DNA of 46,793 nt, from positions 1 to 46,793 of the forward strand of contig JANXTR010000015.1 in NCBI GenBank assembly GCA_025352325.1. Reading direction: 5' to 3'. Numbering within the stretch: position 1 is the first letter of the stretch; each line of letters begins with the position of its first letter. A program made the position numbers and the translations under genes. The notes beneath the pieces were generated by a model. It did no database searches. It saw nothing but the letters and a program-made list of their open reading frames with translations, and was not told the origin of the DNA. This stretch comes from Microbacteriaceae bacterium. Lineage in GTDB: Bacteria > Actinomycetota > Actinomycetes > Actinomycetales > Microbacteriaceae. Positions 36,837 through 46,793 of this stretch are shown in pieces.

Positions 36837-37759
36837 CCCGCCACTTCCTGCGCGACGACGACATCACCGGCGCGGAGCAGTCCGAGATCCTCGACCTGGC
36901 CGAGACGATCAAGGCCGACCGCTGGGGGCGGAAGCCGCTGGCCGGGCCTCAGACCGTCGCCGTGATCTTCGACAAGTCGTCAACCCGCACGCGCGTCAGC
37001 TTCGCGGTCGGCATCGCGGATCTCGGGGGCAGCCCGCTGATCATCTCGACGGCGAACAGCCAGCTCGGCGGCAAAGAGAGCCCCTCCGACACCGCGCGCG
37101 TACTCGAACGGCAGGTCGCCGCCATCGTGTGGCGCACCTATGCCCAGTCGGGGCTTGAGCAGATGGCGCTCGGCACGACCGTTCCGGTGGTCAACGCGCT
37201 CAGCGACGATTTCCACCCCTGCCAGCTGCTCGCCGATCTGCTGACCATCCGGGAGCACAAGGGCACCCTGGCCGGACTCACGGTCACCTTCCTGGGCGAC
37301 GGGGCCAGCAACATGGCCCACAGCTACCTTCTCGCCGGGGCCACCGCGGGCATGCACGTGCGCGTCGCCGCACCCGTGGAGTTCAGCCCCGCCGACGATG
37401 TCGTGGCCGATGCGGATGCGCGGGCGAACGAGACCGGCGGCTCGGTGATGCTCTTCACCGATCCGAACGAGGCGATTGCCGGAGCCGACATCGTCGTCAC
37501 CGACACCTGGGTCTCGATGGGCAAGGAGGGGGAGAAAGCGCATCGCGTCGCCACTTTCGGCGGCTACCAGGTCACCACCGAGCTGATTGGCCTGGCGAAG
37601 CCGGACGCTCTCTTCCTGCATTGCCTGCCGGCCGACCGCGGCTACGAGGTGTCGGCCGAGGTCATCGACGGTCCGCAGAGCGTGATCTGGGACGAGGCGG
37701 AGAACCGCCTGCACGCCCAGAAGGCCCTGCTGGTGTGGCTGCTCGAGCGCGCCAGCTGA
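36833..37759 (+). CDS. argF: Ornithine carbamoyltransferase
   Basis: ArgF joins ornithine and carbamoyl phosphate to give citrulline. The 308-residue protein has the carbamoyl-phosphate motif SSTRTRVSF (residues 49-57), HPCQLLADLLTI, the ornithine-side DTWVSMG, and HCLPADRGYEVSAEVID. The ATGA overlap with argD makes it the last gene of the tight argCJBDF run. No argR follows, unlike in several other actinobacteria; a converging membrane-protein gene comes next. Confidence 0.97.
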   Translation: MTRHFLRDDDITGAEQSEILDLAETIKADRWGRKPLAGPQTVAVIFDKSSTRTRVSFAVGIADLGGSPLIISTANSQLGGKESPSDTARVLERQVAAIVWRTYAQSGLEQMALGTTVPVVNALSDDFHPCQLLADLLTIREHKGTLAGLTVTFLGDGASNMAHSYLLAGATAGMHVRVAAPVEFSPADDVVADADARANETGGSVMLFTDPNEAIAGADIVVTDTWVSMGKEGEKAHRVATFGGYQVTTELIGLAKPDALFLHCLPADRGYEVSAEVIDGPQSVIWDEAENRLHAQKALLVWLLERAS

Positions 37760-37789
37760 TGATGCCCGGCCCACGGGTCGGCCTCTGGC

Positions 37790-38443
37790 TCAGCCTCCGA
37801 CGTGCGAGACGAACGCGGGGTCGGATAGCAGCACGCCGGCCAAAGTGATCCAGAAGATGACGGCTGCGATCACGCCAGCCGCGAGTGGAATCCAGAACAC
37901 TACGATGCGACCCCGGATTAGCAGCGGGATGCTGAGGCCGAGCGCGAGCAGGAACAGCACGACGTGGCTGACGATGAGCACCGTGGGTGCGGATCCGGCC
38001 GACCCCGAGAACGTGCCGTATCCCTGGCTCGACATGGCCTGCGACAGCAGCTCGGGGGTCGAGAAGATCCAGGCGTACACGACGCCCAGACCCATTCCGA
38101 AGAAGCCGAGGACCAGGAGGATGATCGTGAGCACCCGGTCCCAGGTGCGCCGTTTGCGCGCCGCGGGTGCGCCCGCGGGGGCGACGACGGCCGGCGCCGC
38201 GTACATGTTGCTCGGCGTCGCGGGAGCCGCGTATCCGGGGATCCCGTACGGGTTCGCGGGCGCGGCGGGCGTCTCGGCGGGAATCGGCGAGATGTGCCCG
38301 GCTGGCGCGTACTCGCCGTACTGGGGAACCGGCGGACGCTCGGGGGGAGCCGGGGGAGCCGGGGGAGCGGGAGGAGCCGTCGGCGGCGCGGGAGGCGCCG
38401 TGGGCGGGTCGAACGGACGCGGTTCTGAGTTCTGCTCCGACAT
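37790..38443 (-). CDS. Proline-rich membrane protein, possibly DUF6264 family
   Basis: The 217-residue protein has a Pro/Ala-rich, presumably disordered N-terminal ~100 residues (repeats of PPAPP, then PQYGEYAPAG). Three hydrophobic segments follow (LTIILLVLGFFGMGLGVVYAW, VLIVSHVVLFLLALGLSIPLL, VFWIPLAAGVIAAVIFWITLAGVLL). PQYGEYA followed by such segments reminds me of DUF6264, a family of unknown function in Microbacteriaceae, but I am not certain. ATG 38443 lies 7 nt after TAGGGT and also has GGAG. It interrupts the arginine genes between argF and argG on the opposite strand. Confidence 0.7.
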   Translation of the reverse strand: MSEQNSEPRPFDPPTAPPAPPTAPPAPPAPPAPPERPPVPQYGEYAPAGHISPIPAETPAAPANPYGIPGYAAPATPSNMYAAPAVVAPAGAPAARKRRTWDRVLTIILLVLGFFGMGLGVVYAWIFSTPELLSQAMSSQGYGTFSGSAGSAPTVLIVSHVVLFLLALGLSIPLLIRGRIVVFWIPLAAGVIAAVIFWITLAGVLLSDPAFVSHVGG

Positions 38444-38513
38444 GGACTCCACCCTAACCTGCGCGATCCCGGGGGCCGATCCGAGCCCGGCGAGCCCCTC
38501 CACGCCCCGCCTC

Positions 38514-38539
38514 TAGACTGATCACCGAACCAAGGAGAA
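38514..38539 (+). promoter_or_regulatory. argG -10-like element and ribosome binding site
   Basis: TAGACT at 38514-38519 is a good -10 candidate, and AAGGAGAA at 38532-38539 is a strong ribosome site 7 nt before the argG ATG. Unlike many neighbours, argG therefore appears to have a short true leader. The divergent DUF6264-like gene starts 103 nt away. Confidence 0.55.
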
Positions 38540-38546
38540 CCCCCTC

Positions 38547-39743
38547 ATGACAGAACGCGTCGTCCTCGCCTACTCGGGCGGACTCGACACCTCGGTCGGC
38601 ATCGGCTGGCTCAAGGACGCCACCGGAAAAGACGTTGTGGCCCTCGCTGTCGACGTCGGCCAGGGCGGTGAGGACATGGATGACATCCGTCAGCGCGCCC
38701 TGGACTGCGGCGCCGTGGAGGCGATCGTCGTCGACGCGAAGGACGAGTTCGCCAACGACTTCCTGATGCCCGCTCTCAAGGCGAATGCGCTCTACCAGAA
38801 GCGGTATCCGCTGGTCTCGGCTCTCAGCCGCCCGGTCATCGCCCGCCACTTGGCTCGCGTCGCCCGCGAGCTCGGTGCTGACTCCGTGGCGCACGGCTGC
38901 ACCGGTAAGGGCAACGACCAGGTTCGTTTCGAGGCCGCCGTGGCTGCGCTTGCGCCGGAACTGAAGAGCATCGCGCCGATCCGCGACCTGGCGCTGACCC
39001 GCGACAAGGCGATCATCTACGCCGAGGAGCACGGACTCCCGATCAAGCAGTCGAAGAAGAACCCGTACTCGATCGACAAGAACGTCTGGGGCCGCGCCGT
39101 CGAGACCGGCTTCCTCGAGGACCCGTGGAACGCGCCCATCGAAGACCTCTACGAGTACACCCAGGACCCTGACCACGACGGCCCCGCCGACGAGGTCACG
39201 ATCACCTTCACCGCGGGCATCCCGACGGCGCTTGACGGCGTCCCGGTGACTCCGCTGCAGGCGGTCGAGCAACTGAACATCCTGGCCGGCAAGCATGGCG
39301 TCGGCCGTATCGACATTGTCGAGGATCGCCTGGTCGGCATCAAGAGCCGCGAGGTCTACGAGGCTCCGGCCGCGATGGCCCTCATCGCCGCCCACGAGGA
39401 GCTCGAGAACCTCACCCTCGAGCGCGACGTCAACCGCTTCAAGCGCGGCGTCGAGGCCGAGTGGTCGACGCTCGTCTACGAGGGCCTCTGGTACTCCGGG
39501 CTCAAACGCAGCCTGGACGTCTTCATCGACCACACTCAGGAGATGGTGTCCGGCGACATCCGGATGACGTTGCAGGGCGGTCGCGCGGTCGTGACGGGTC
39601 GCAAGAGCCCGAAGAGCCTCTACGACTTCGATCTGGCCACCTACGACACGGGCGACACCTTTGACCAGTCGATGGCGAAGGGCTTCATCGAGATCTGGTC
39701 GCTCCCGTCCAAGATCAGCGCCCAGCGCGATCTCGCGCAGTAG
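38547..39743 (+). CDS. argG: Argininosuccinate synthase
   Basis: ArgG condenses citrulline and aspartate using ATP. The 398 residues begin with the ATP-binding [18 protein letters not shown] and include [28 protein letters not shown] and KSPKSLYDF. The protein belongs to the type 1 family of ~400 residues. It has a strong AAGGAGAA ribosome site. argH follows after 35 bp, so the two form the second arginine transcription unit. Confidence 0.97.
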   Translation: MTERVVLAYSGGLDTSVGIGWLKDATGKDVVALAVDVGQGGEDMDDIRQRALDCGAVEAIVVDAKDEFANDFLMPALKANALYQKRYPLVSALSRPVIARHLARVARELGADSVAHGCTGKGNDQVRFEAAVAALAPELKSIAPIRDLALTRDKAIIYAEEHGLPIKQSKKNPYSIDKNVWGRAVETGFLEDPWNAPIEDLYEYTQDPDHDGPADEVTITFTAGIPTALDGVPVTPLQAVEQLNILAGKHGVGRIDIVEDRLVGIKSREVYEAPAAMALIAAHEELENLTLERDVNRFKRGVEAEWSTLVYEGLWYSGLKRSLDVFIDHTQEMVSGDIRMTLQGGRAVVTGRKSPKSLYDFDLATYDTGDTFDQSMAKGFIEIWSLPSKISAQRDLAQ

Positions 39744-39772
39744 TCGCCGATCGGGCCTGTCGGGATCGGTGA

Positions 39773-41194
<1,422 letters not shown>

Positions 41195-41218
41195 GATGAC
41201 CGCCCTGAGGAGAGTTCG

Positions 41219-41398
41219 ATGACCCTGTCCGGCAACAACAGGCGCACCCGTGGCCAGCAGCTCAAGGCGGAGCGCATCGAGCGTCAGGGCAAGGTCGCGA
41301 AGCGCTTCCCCTGGCTGATGCCCGCCATTGTCACCTTGGCCATCCTCATGGTGGTCGCCGGGATCGTCATCGCGGCCGCACTCGGGAAGCTGTTCTGA
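41219..41398 (+). CDS. Small single-pass membrane protein (59 aa)
   Basis: The ATG at 41219 is preceded by GAGGAGAG (41207-41214), one of the best ribosome sites in the window. The 59-residue product is basic at the N-terminus (NNRRTRGQQLKAERIER), with one hydrophobic helix at about residues 33-55 (LMPAIVTLAILMVVAGIVIA) and a short end. No family is recognised. The start of the following glycosylase gene may overlap its stop codon, so the two are probably co-expressed with argH. Confidence 0.7.
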   Translation: MTLSGNNRRTRGQQLKAERIERQGKVAKRFPWLMPAIVTLAILMVVAGIVIAAALGKLF

Positions 41399-41436
41399 GC
41401 GGTCTCCTGCGGCTCCTGAGCGGCTCCTCCGTCGAC

Positions 41437-42018
41437 GTGGCACCGCGGCTGCTGGGCAGTCTGGTGCACGGGCGCGGGGTGACGGTGCGTCTCACCGAGG
41501 TGGAGGCGTACACCGGGGGGACGGATCCGGGCTCGCACGCCTTCCGTGGCCAGACGCCGCGCACGCGCATCATGTTCGGACCGCCCGGTTCGCTCTACGT
41601 TTACTTCAGCTATGGGATGCACGTCTGCGCGAACGTCGTGTGCTCGCCGGAAGGCGAGGCGTCCGCGGTGCTGCTGCGCGCCGGCAAGGTCGTCGACGGA
41701 CTCGAGTTGGCCCGAGAACGACGCACGACGAGTAAGTCGGATGCCGACCTGGCCCGCGGTCCGGCCCGCCTCTGCGTGGCGCTGGGCATCACCCTGGCGG
41801 ACAACGGGGACGAGCTCGTGAGCGGGCCGATCCGACTCGAGCTGGCGGGCGCCGCCCCACCTCTGGTGGCATCGGGCCCGCGCACCGGCGTCTCGGGCCC
41901 GGGCGGCTCGGAGGCCTATCCGTGGCGCTTCTGGATTCCCGCAGAGCCGACCGTCTCGCCGTACAAGGCGAGCGCTCGGAGGGCCAGCACCGACACGACG
42001 AGCGCGCGGCGCTCCTAG
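41437..42018 (+). CDS. 3-methyladenine DNA glycosylase (AAG/MPG type)
   Basis: A base-excision repair glycosylase removing alkylated purines. The family blocks LTEVEAYTGGTDPGSHAFRG (with the catalytic Glu), TPRTRIMFGPPGSLYVYFSYG and MHVCANVVC are clear. GTG 41437 is the only conventional in-frame start, but it leaves out conserved-looking upstream residues (LLRLLSGSSVD). The frame continues upstream with no ATG, GTG or TTG for over 200 nt. A CTG at 41395 overlapping the previous stop (CTGA) with GGGAAG upstream could be the real start. Its TAG shares CTAG with the converging membrane gene. Confidence 0.9.
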   Translation: MAPRLLGSLVHGRGVTVRLTEVEAYTGGTDPGSHAFRGQTPRTRIMFGPPGSLYVYFSYGMHVCANVVCSPEGEASAVLLRAGKVVDGLELARERRTTSKSDADLARGPARLCVALGITLADNGDELVSGPIRLELAGAAPPLVASGPRTGVSGPGGSEAYPWRFWIPAEPTVSPYKASARRASTDTTSARRS

Positions 42019-42599
42019 TGCAGCGACCCGCCCGGCAGCACGATGATCGCTCCACATGCGGCCGCCCACAGGAAGCTCGTGAGCGTGCCGATGATGAACC
42101 GCTCGCGCGCCTCCGCATTATCGAGCTCTGAGAAGCGGCCGAGCCCCTTGATCGCGATCACGGCGGCGACCACCTCGGGGTGCCCGACGACGATGGCGGC
42201 GACGATCGCCGTCCGCTCGAGGTAGCCGATCGCGGCACCGCCGCGGAGTACCTCACGCGAGGTGCGTTCACCCTTGCCCTGCACGAGGATGCCGCCGAAC
42301 TCCCCGTCCTTCTGTCCCCGACTCGCCCTCTTCAGCACGAGGGTGGTCAGGGGGCCGCCGGCGAACACCGCGAGCGCCGCGAAGCTCAGCGCGCTGAACA
42401 CATTGAGCACGTGCGCGGGCTCGGGGATCGTGAACTGGAACGCGATCTTGAGCACGGCGAGGCCGACCGGCAGCAGCGCAACCAGGGCGATCAGCGGCTC
42501 GTTGATGCGCCGCGCCACGATCGAGACGGCGAGGGCACCGAGCACCAGCACGATGCTGACGATCCAGACCGTCGTGCTGATGACTCCGAGGATGACCAT
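42015..42599 (-). CDS. Membrane protein partner of the SatD-like gene
   Basis: The 194-residue protein has about four to five hydrophobic segments (residues ~3-27, 33-52, 66-90, 128-150, 170-190) and a short hydrophilic loop (KRASRGQKDGEFGG). I recognise no catalytic motif. It lies 15 bp downstream of the SatD-like gene on the same strand; such SatD–membrane pairs recur in other bacteria, so the two likely act together, but the function is unknown. Confidence 0.65.
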   Translation of the reverse strand: MVILGVISTTVWIVSIVLVLGALAVSIVARRINEPLIALVALLPVGLAVLKIAFQFTIPEPAHVLNVFSALSFAALAVFAGGPLTTLVLKRASRGQKDGEFGGILVQGKGERTSREVLRGGAAIGYLERTAIVAAIVVGHPEVVAAVIAIKGLGRFSELDNAEARERFIIGTLTSFLWAAACGAIIVLPGGSLH

Positions 42600-42614
42600 G
42601 CCGTCGATCCTGCC

Positions 42615-43238
42615 TCACTCGGCCGACTGCGTGGGATCGGACGGGCTCGAACTCTCGCCGAGCAGAGTCGCCAGGGCCGTCTGCGCCGCGATCTCGATGC
42701 GGAGGTGCGCCGATTGGGCGCGCAGGCTGACGGCCTGGGGGGTGATACCGAGACGCTTGGCAGCCTGCTTCTGGGTGAGTCCCTCCTGCAGCAGCTCGGC
42801 GAGCTCCCAGCCCTCCGGCGTGCGGCGGGCTCGGAGTTGGAGCAGCAGTTCGATCAGGGGCTGGAGAGTGGCCACATCCGGATGCCGCCCCTCCTCGATC
42901 TCGAGGGCGAAGCGCAGCTGCCGCTTCTTGGCGGTCTCCACCGCGCGACGGGCGAGCTCGAACGCGGATCCGGCGAGCGCACGTGTCGACGTCGGTAGGG
43001 GGTACCTCACCTCGCCGATGGCCAGCCCGACGCTCCACCGTCCGTCGCGCGTGAGGTGCAGCACCGCGGCGAGCGCGGTCGCGGCGTCGGCGGTGGCGAG
43101 TTGCAGCTCGTCACCGGCCGATCGGTCGGGCGGGAGGAGCAGTCGTGCACCGCCGAGGCGGGCGAGCTCGGTGAGCTGCCCCTCGACGAGATCGTCGCTG
43201 TGCCTGCTGTCGACCTGGTCGGCGGTCAGCGCGAACAT
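42615..43238 (-). CDS. SatD family protein with C-terminal helix-turn-helix
   Basis: The 207-residue protein has an N-terminal SatD-like domain (MFALTADQVDSRHSDD ... GDELQLATAD, WSVGLAIGEV), named after a gene of the acid-tolerance sat locus of Streptococcus mutans. A helix-turn-helix lies near residues 150-185 (GLTQKQAAKRLGITPQAVSLRAQ). It probably regulates itself and the membrane gene behind it. ATG 43238 has AAGGAG. Its upstream region is unusually AT-rich for this genome and contains repeated TCAAG/CTTGA words. Confidence 0.75.
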   Translation of the reverse strand: MFALTADQVDSRHSDDLVEGQLTELARLGGARLLLPPDRSAGDELQLATADAATALAAVLHLTRDGRWSVGLAIGEVRYPLPTSTRALAGSAFELARRAVETAKKRQLRFALEIEEGRHPDVATLQPLIELLLQLRARRTPEGWELAELLQEGLTQKQAAKRLGITPQAVSLRAQSAHLRIEIAAQTALATLLGESSSPSDPTQSAE

Positions 43239-43378
43239 AAAGGCTCCTTCCTTGATCCATCTTCAGTCAAGTCTATTAGCTTCATCCAACCCTAATCAAG
43301 TTGAAAAGCTAGATTCAATCTCCTGGGTACCCTCCCACCCGCGCGATCCGCCCATCCGCCCGCTGATAATCTGGGCCG
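43239..43378. promoter_or_regulatory. AT-rich divergent promoter region between SatD-like gene and tyrS
   Basis: For the minus-strand gene, CTTGAT (complement of 43295-43300) and TAATAG (complement of 43273-43278) with a 16-nt spacer form a plausible -35/-10 pair. CTTGAT or TCAAGT words occur at about 43251, 43266 and 43296 and could be operator half-sites for the SatD-like HTH protein. For tyrS, TAATCT at 43367-43372 lies exactly 6 nt before the GTG start. Confidence 0.5.
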
Positions 43379-44683
43379 GTGTCCGCCACCCCGAACTCCG
43401 TCGATCGGCAGCGCAACGATCCCACGTTCCCGGATGTCTGGGACGAGATTGTCTGGCGCGGATTGGTCCACGTCTCCACCGACGCGGGGGAGTTGAAGGC
43501 CCTGCTCGCGGGGCCACCGATCACCTACTACTGCGGGTTCGATCCGACGGCGCCGAGCCTCCACCTGGGCAACCTCGTGCAGCTGCTCCTGATGCGCCGC
43601 CTCCAACTCGCCGGCCACCAGCCGCTCGGCCTGATCGGCGGGTCGACCGGTCTCATCGGCGACCCGCGTCCGACGGCGGAGCGCACCCTCAACACCAAGG
43701 AGACGGTCGTCGAGTGGGTCGGGTACCTCCGGGCCCAGGTCGAGCGTTACCTCAGCTTCGAGGGCGCGAACGCGGCCCGCATGGTCAACAACCTCGACTG
43801 GACACAAGGCCTCAGCGCCATCGACTTTCTCCGCGACGTCGGCAAGTACTTCCGGGTGGGCACCATGCTCAAGAAGGATGCCGTCAGCGCACGCCTCAAC
43901 AGCGACGCCGGCATCAGCTACACGGAGTTCAGCTACCAGATCCTGCAGGGCTTCGACTTCCTCGAGCTCCACCGCCAGTACGGCTGCGTGCTGCAGACCG
44001 GCGGCAGCGACCAGTGGGGCAATCTCACCAGCGGCACCGATCTGATCCATCGCGCCGAGGGCGTCTCGGTGCACGCGATCGGCACCCCGCTCATTACCAA
44101 CTCCGACGGGACCAAGTTCGGCAAGAGCGAGGGCAACGCCATCTGGCTGGATGACACGCTCACCAGCCCGTACGCGTTTTACCAGTTCTGGCTCAACACC
44201 GACGACGCCGATGTCATCGAGCGGTTGAAGATCTTCACCTTCCTCACCCGCGAGCAGATCGAGCGGCTCGAGGAGGCGGTGGCGTCCGAGCCGTTCCGGC
44301 GCGAGGCGCAACGCACCCTCGCGACACTCGTCACCGAGCTCGTGCACGGCTCGGCGGCGACGGACGCGGTGATCGCGGCATCCGAGGCACTGTTCGGGCA
44401 GGGAGATCTGGCGAGTCTGGATGTCGCCACGCTCCGCGCGGCCATCGCCGAGTTGCCGAGCGCGACGGGCACCCCCGCGTCGCTCGTGGCGCAGCTCCTG
44501 GTGGACTCCGGGCTCACGTCGAGCCTGGGGGAGTCCCGGCGCGCGATCGAGCAGGGGGGCGTGTACCTCAACAACGCGCGCGTGGACGATGTGGCGGCGC
44601 TTCTCGGCAGCGAGGTGCTGGCTGGCGGCGTCGCGGTGCTGCGCCGGGGCAAGCGCACGCTCGCGGGCGTCGTCACGGCGTAA
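43379..44683 (+). CDS. tyrS: Tyrosine--tRNA ligase
   Basis: Class I synthetase of 434 residues. The HIGH-type motif is PSLHLGNL, the tyrosine pocket includes YTEFSYQILQGFDF and GGSDQWGN, and the KMSKS-type motif is KFGKSEGN. A C-terminal S4-like RNA-binding domain (SLGESRRAIEQGGVYLNNARV) binds the tRNA. The GTG start lies 6 nt after TAATCT, again suggesting a leaderless message. No T-box leader is seen. A short hairpin, TCGGCG/CGCCGA (44684-44700), follows the stop without a T-run. Confidence 0.97.
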   Translation: MSATPNSVDRQRNDPTFPDVWDEIVWRGLVHVSTDAGELKALLAGPPITYYCGFDPTAPSLHLGNLVQLLLMRRLQLAGHQPLGLIGGSTGLIGDPRPTAERTLNTKETVVEWVGYLRAQVERYLSFEGANAARMVNNLDWTQGLSAIDFLRDVGKYFRVGTMLKKDAVSARLNSDAGISYTEFSYQILQGFDFLELHRQYGCVLQTGGSDQWGNLTSGTDLIHRAEGVSVHAIGTPLITNSDGTKFGKSEGNAIWLDDTLTSPYAFYQFWLNTDDADVIERLKIFTFLTREQIERLEEAVASEPFRREAQRTLATLVTELVHGSAATDAVIAASEALFGQGDLASLDVATLRAAIAELPSATGTPASLVAQLLVDSGLTSSLGESRRAIEQGGVYLNNARVDDVAALLGSEVLAGGVAVLRRGKRTLAGVVTA

Positions 44684-44769
44684 TCGGCGCGACACGCCGA
44701 ACGGCAGTCGAGGATTCGTAACATCCCCGATATCAGCGTGTCCTATAGTCGGCGTCGGGGAGGCGCCCG

Positions 44770-45843
44770 ATGGATGACACCGCGCAGGAAACCGACGAGA
44801 GCGACGCGTTCGTGCGCCTTCTCGCCCAGCTGAATGCCCCTACGAGCGACCTGGTCGTCGCCGTTCCCGCACTCGCGGCTGCCCCGATCGTCGCGCCGCA
44901 GCCGCCCACGCGCGCCCCGGAACTGCGCGGTGCCGACGAGCTGGCAGCACCGCCACGTCCTTTTCCCCCGCTTCCGGTCGCGGTGACACCGCTCGTCGCG
45001 CCACCGGCACCCCCGACCGCGGCCGGTGCGGCACCGGCACCTGCACCTGCACTGCCGCCCGATTACGTCACTGCGGCGACGGCGTCGCCGGTCGCCGACC
45101 CCATCCCACCCAGGACGCCGCCGCCGTCTGACGTCGTCGCAGAAGCCGCCCTGGCCCTCGCGGCAGCCCCCGCCCCCAGCGATTTCAGCCTCATGCTCAC
45201 CGCCACGGCGCTGGCATCGATGAGCACGGGCGCAGCTTCTCCCGTCGTCGGCGGGACGGTCGCGGGCCCGAACGAACCGGATATCGGCGGATCGACTGTG
45301 GGAGAGAAGCTGACGCTCCTCCTCGCGATCCTGGTACCCCCGCTCGGGCTTCTCGCCGCGATGGTGGGGGCCATCCTCAGCGCACGACGTCGTGGTTGGG
45401 TGACCGGACTGCTGCGGGCCGCGATCGCGATCGGCGTGGTGCTGAGCGTCGTCGCCGCCATTGCCGGCTACATCGGTCACACCGCCTGGCAGCAGCAACA
45501 GGCTCACGACCGCACCGCTGCCGCCAGCGCGGTCTTCTGCTCGACGATCAAGACCGACCCGACGATGATCCAGTCGCCCACCTTTGGCTGGCCGTCGGTG
45601 GCGGGGACGATCACGGATTCCCTCGTTGCGATGCAGGTATACGCCGACAAATGGACGAAGCTCGCAACCGCATCGCCGGACGGCATCCAGCCCGGGGTCA
45701 CCAAGGTGGGGATCGCGGCGAGGCAGATCATCGCGTCCGTCACGGTCGGGCGGACGGTGGATGACGCGTCGAACATCTTGATGATGACTGCGACGGCTTC
45801 GGCGTCCGGTGTGCGCGCGTGGTCCGCGGAGTATTGCAAATAG
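44770..45843 (+). CDS. Hypothetical membrane-anchored protein with disordered N-terminus
   Basis: The 357-residue protein has residues ~20-150 extremely rich in Pro and Ala (presumably disordered), two hydrophobic helices at about 178-202 and 214-238 (LTLLLAILVPPLGLLAAMVG; AAIAIGVVLSVVAAIAGYIG), and a C-terminal extracytoplasmic domain of ~115 residues. That domain carries two cysteines (FCSTIKTD and the final EYCK) that could form a disulphide. No family is recognised. GGGGAGG precedes the ATG and TATAGT (44744-44749) is a good -10 candidate. Confidence 0.7.
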   Translation: MDDTAQETDESDAFVRLLAQLNAPTSDLVVAVPALAAAPIVAPQPPTRAPELRGADELAAPPRPFPPLPVAVTPLVAPPAPPTAAGAAPAPAPALPPDYVTAATASPVADPIPPRTPPPSDVVAEAALALAAAPAPSDFSLMLTATALASMSTGAASPVVGGTVAGPNEPDIGGSTVGEKLTLLLAILVPPLGLLAAMVGAILSARRRGWVTGLLRAAIAIGVVLSVVAAIAGYIGHTAWQQQQAHDRTAAASAVFCSTIKTDPTMIQSPTFGWPSVAGTITDSLVAMQVYADKWTKLATASPDGIQPGVTKVGIAARQIIASVTVGRTVDDASNILMMTATASASGVRAWSAEYCK

Positions 45844-46184
45844 CCAGGGACTACAGGGCTCGCACGTGCGACACGCCCGGGATGCGGCCGAGATTTGGCA
45901 AGACGGCCATCTCCACGTAATGTCATGTCTCGTCACCCCAAAGGTGCGGGAGAGCCGAAGCGCTCCCCGGCCTCAAGCGGGGACACCATCCCGGTATCAA
46001 CACTTCGATGCTCCATGGATTTCGATTCATGAAGCAGACAAGGTGGCGTGCCTGCGATGGGCCCATCAGGACCGCTGGAAACTTCGTTTCCATCATGTGT
46101 CACAGACACGGCGACTTGGTGGTAGGTTAGAGCAGTTGCCCCGAATCCAACCCGAAAAAGTTTTGATTCTGGCGCGCCCGATCC

Positions 46185-46199
46185 TTGAGAACTCAACAG
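46185..46199 (+). promoter_or_regulatory. Conserved rRNA leader element (boxA-region antitermination-like)
   Basis: TTGAGAACTCAACAG resembles the element found in the leader and spacer of mycobacterial and other actinobacterial rRNA operons (TTTGAGAACTCAA), where Nus factors act. It lies about 190 nt before 16S. Confidence 0.7.
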
Positions 46200-46277
46200 C
46201 GTGCACTATGTCAAATGCCAAATATTACCTCGGCGACAGGTCTTCGGATCAGTCGTTTGAGATTCCTTTGGATTGAC

Positions 46278-46300
46278 GGATTGTCAGTAGACAATCCTTT
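46278..46300 (+). other. Perfect 8-bp hairpin with short T-run in the rRNA leader
   Basis: GGATTGTC (46278-46285), loop AGTA, GACAATCC (46290-46297), then TTT. It looks like a small intrinsic terminator placed ~95 nt before 16S and downstream of the antitermination-like element. Confidence 0.6.
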
Positions 46301-46390
46301 AGTCAGATCAAACTCGTCACGGCCCACCGGTTTTCCCCGGCAGTCGTGACACAGATGTGCCGCTCAGCTTGCTGAGCGTGCAATCAAACA

Positions 46391-46793
<403 letters not shown>

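Larger units (their letters stand above)
45844..46390 (+). promoter_or_regulatory. rRNA operon upstream region and leader
   Basis: This stretch of ~550 nt holds no believable gene. A weak -10 candidate TAGGTT lies at 46123-46128. TTGAGAACTCAACAG at 46185-46199 matches the conserved leader/antitermination element of actinobacterial rRNA operons. Further on, two hairpins (46278-46297 and 46316-46350) and a small one around 46354-46379 precede the 16S 5' end and probably take part in leader folding and processing. The base composition drops towards AT compared with the flanking genes. Confidence 0.7.

Noticed and set aside
45809-46276. 155-codon plus-strand frame and 87-codon minus-strand frame (45933-46196) before 16S
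   Set aside because: They run through the rRNA promoter and leader, show no domain, and cover the conserved antitermination-like element.

Overview
The window is high-GC DNA with the gene order of an actinobacterium. The clgR–DUF3046–recA–recX–miaB–miaA–dapF order, the divergent lexA/LysM pair, the priA-type hisA, the DUF1844–infC–rpmI–rplT block and the argCJBDF…GH cluster together point to the Microbacteriaceae or a close relative. That assignment is inferred from synteny and protein style, because no 16S comparison could be run. The window is almost entirely housekeeping chromosome. I see no prophage, insertion sequence, CRISPR array or tRNA.

Layout. Positions 1-6282 hold the 3' end of clgR, DUF3046, SOS-controlled recA with recX, miaB, miaA and dapF. 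From 6279 to 8463 there is a divergent pair, an RsmC-like methyltransferase and hflX. From 8464 to 19458 lies a methionine island: metE, a decayed DUF4184 gene, then metF translationally coupled to a DUF4430-like lipoprotein, an ECF T-A-A fusion and an ECF S component, with metH converging on them. A GNAT gene, lexA and an SOS LysM protein follow (19513-21597). Next come histidine genes hisC-hisB-hisH-priA with an SseB-like gene (21725-25606), then DUF1844, infC-rpmI-rplT, a TrmH-family methyltransferase and pheST (25629-32281). The arginine pathway argC-J-B-D-F, then argG-argH, runs from 32330 to 41194, preceded by a possible arginine-rich leader peptide. After it come a small membrane protein, a 3-methyladenine glycosylase, a SatD-type regulator with a membrane partner, tyrS and a large membrane-anchored hypothetical protein. 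An rRNA leader and the first 403 nt of 16S rRNA close the window.

How the genes work together. The most interesting region is the methionine island. Both methionine synthases (B12-independent MetE and B12-dependent MetH) flank metF. metF shares overlapping stop/start codons with a complete-looking ECF vitamin importer whose lipoprotein resembles the cobalamin-binding beta domain family. metE and metF also carry a nearly identical 28-nt block (26/28) in their leaders, inside a fold that can be drawn for both. This suggests a shared RNA-level regulon linking methionine synthesis and probable corrinoid import. A second theme is promoter architecture: nine starts in the window sit exactly six bases after a TANNNT -10-like hexamer, which predicts widespread leaderless transcription.
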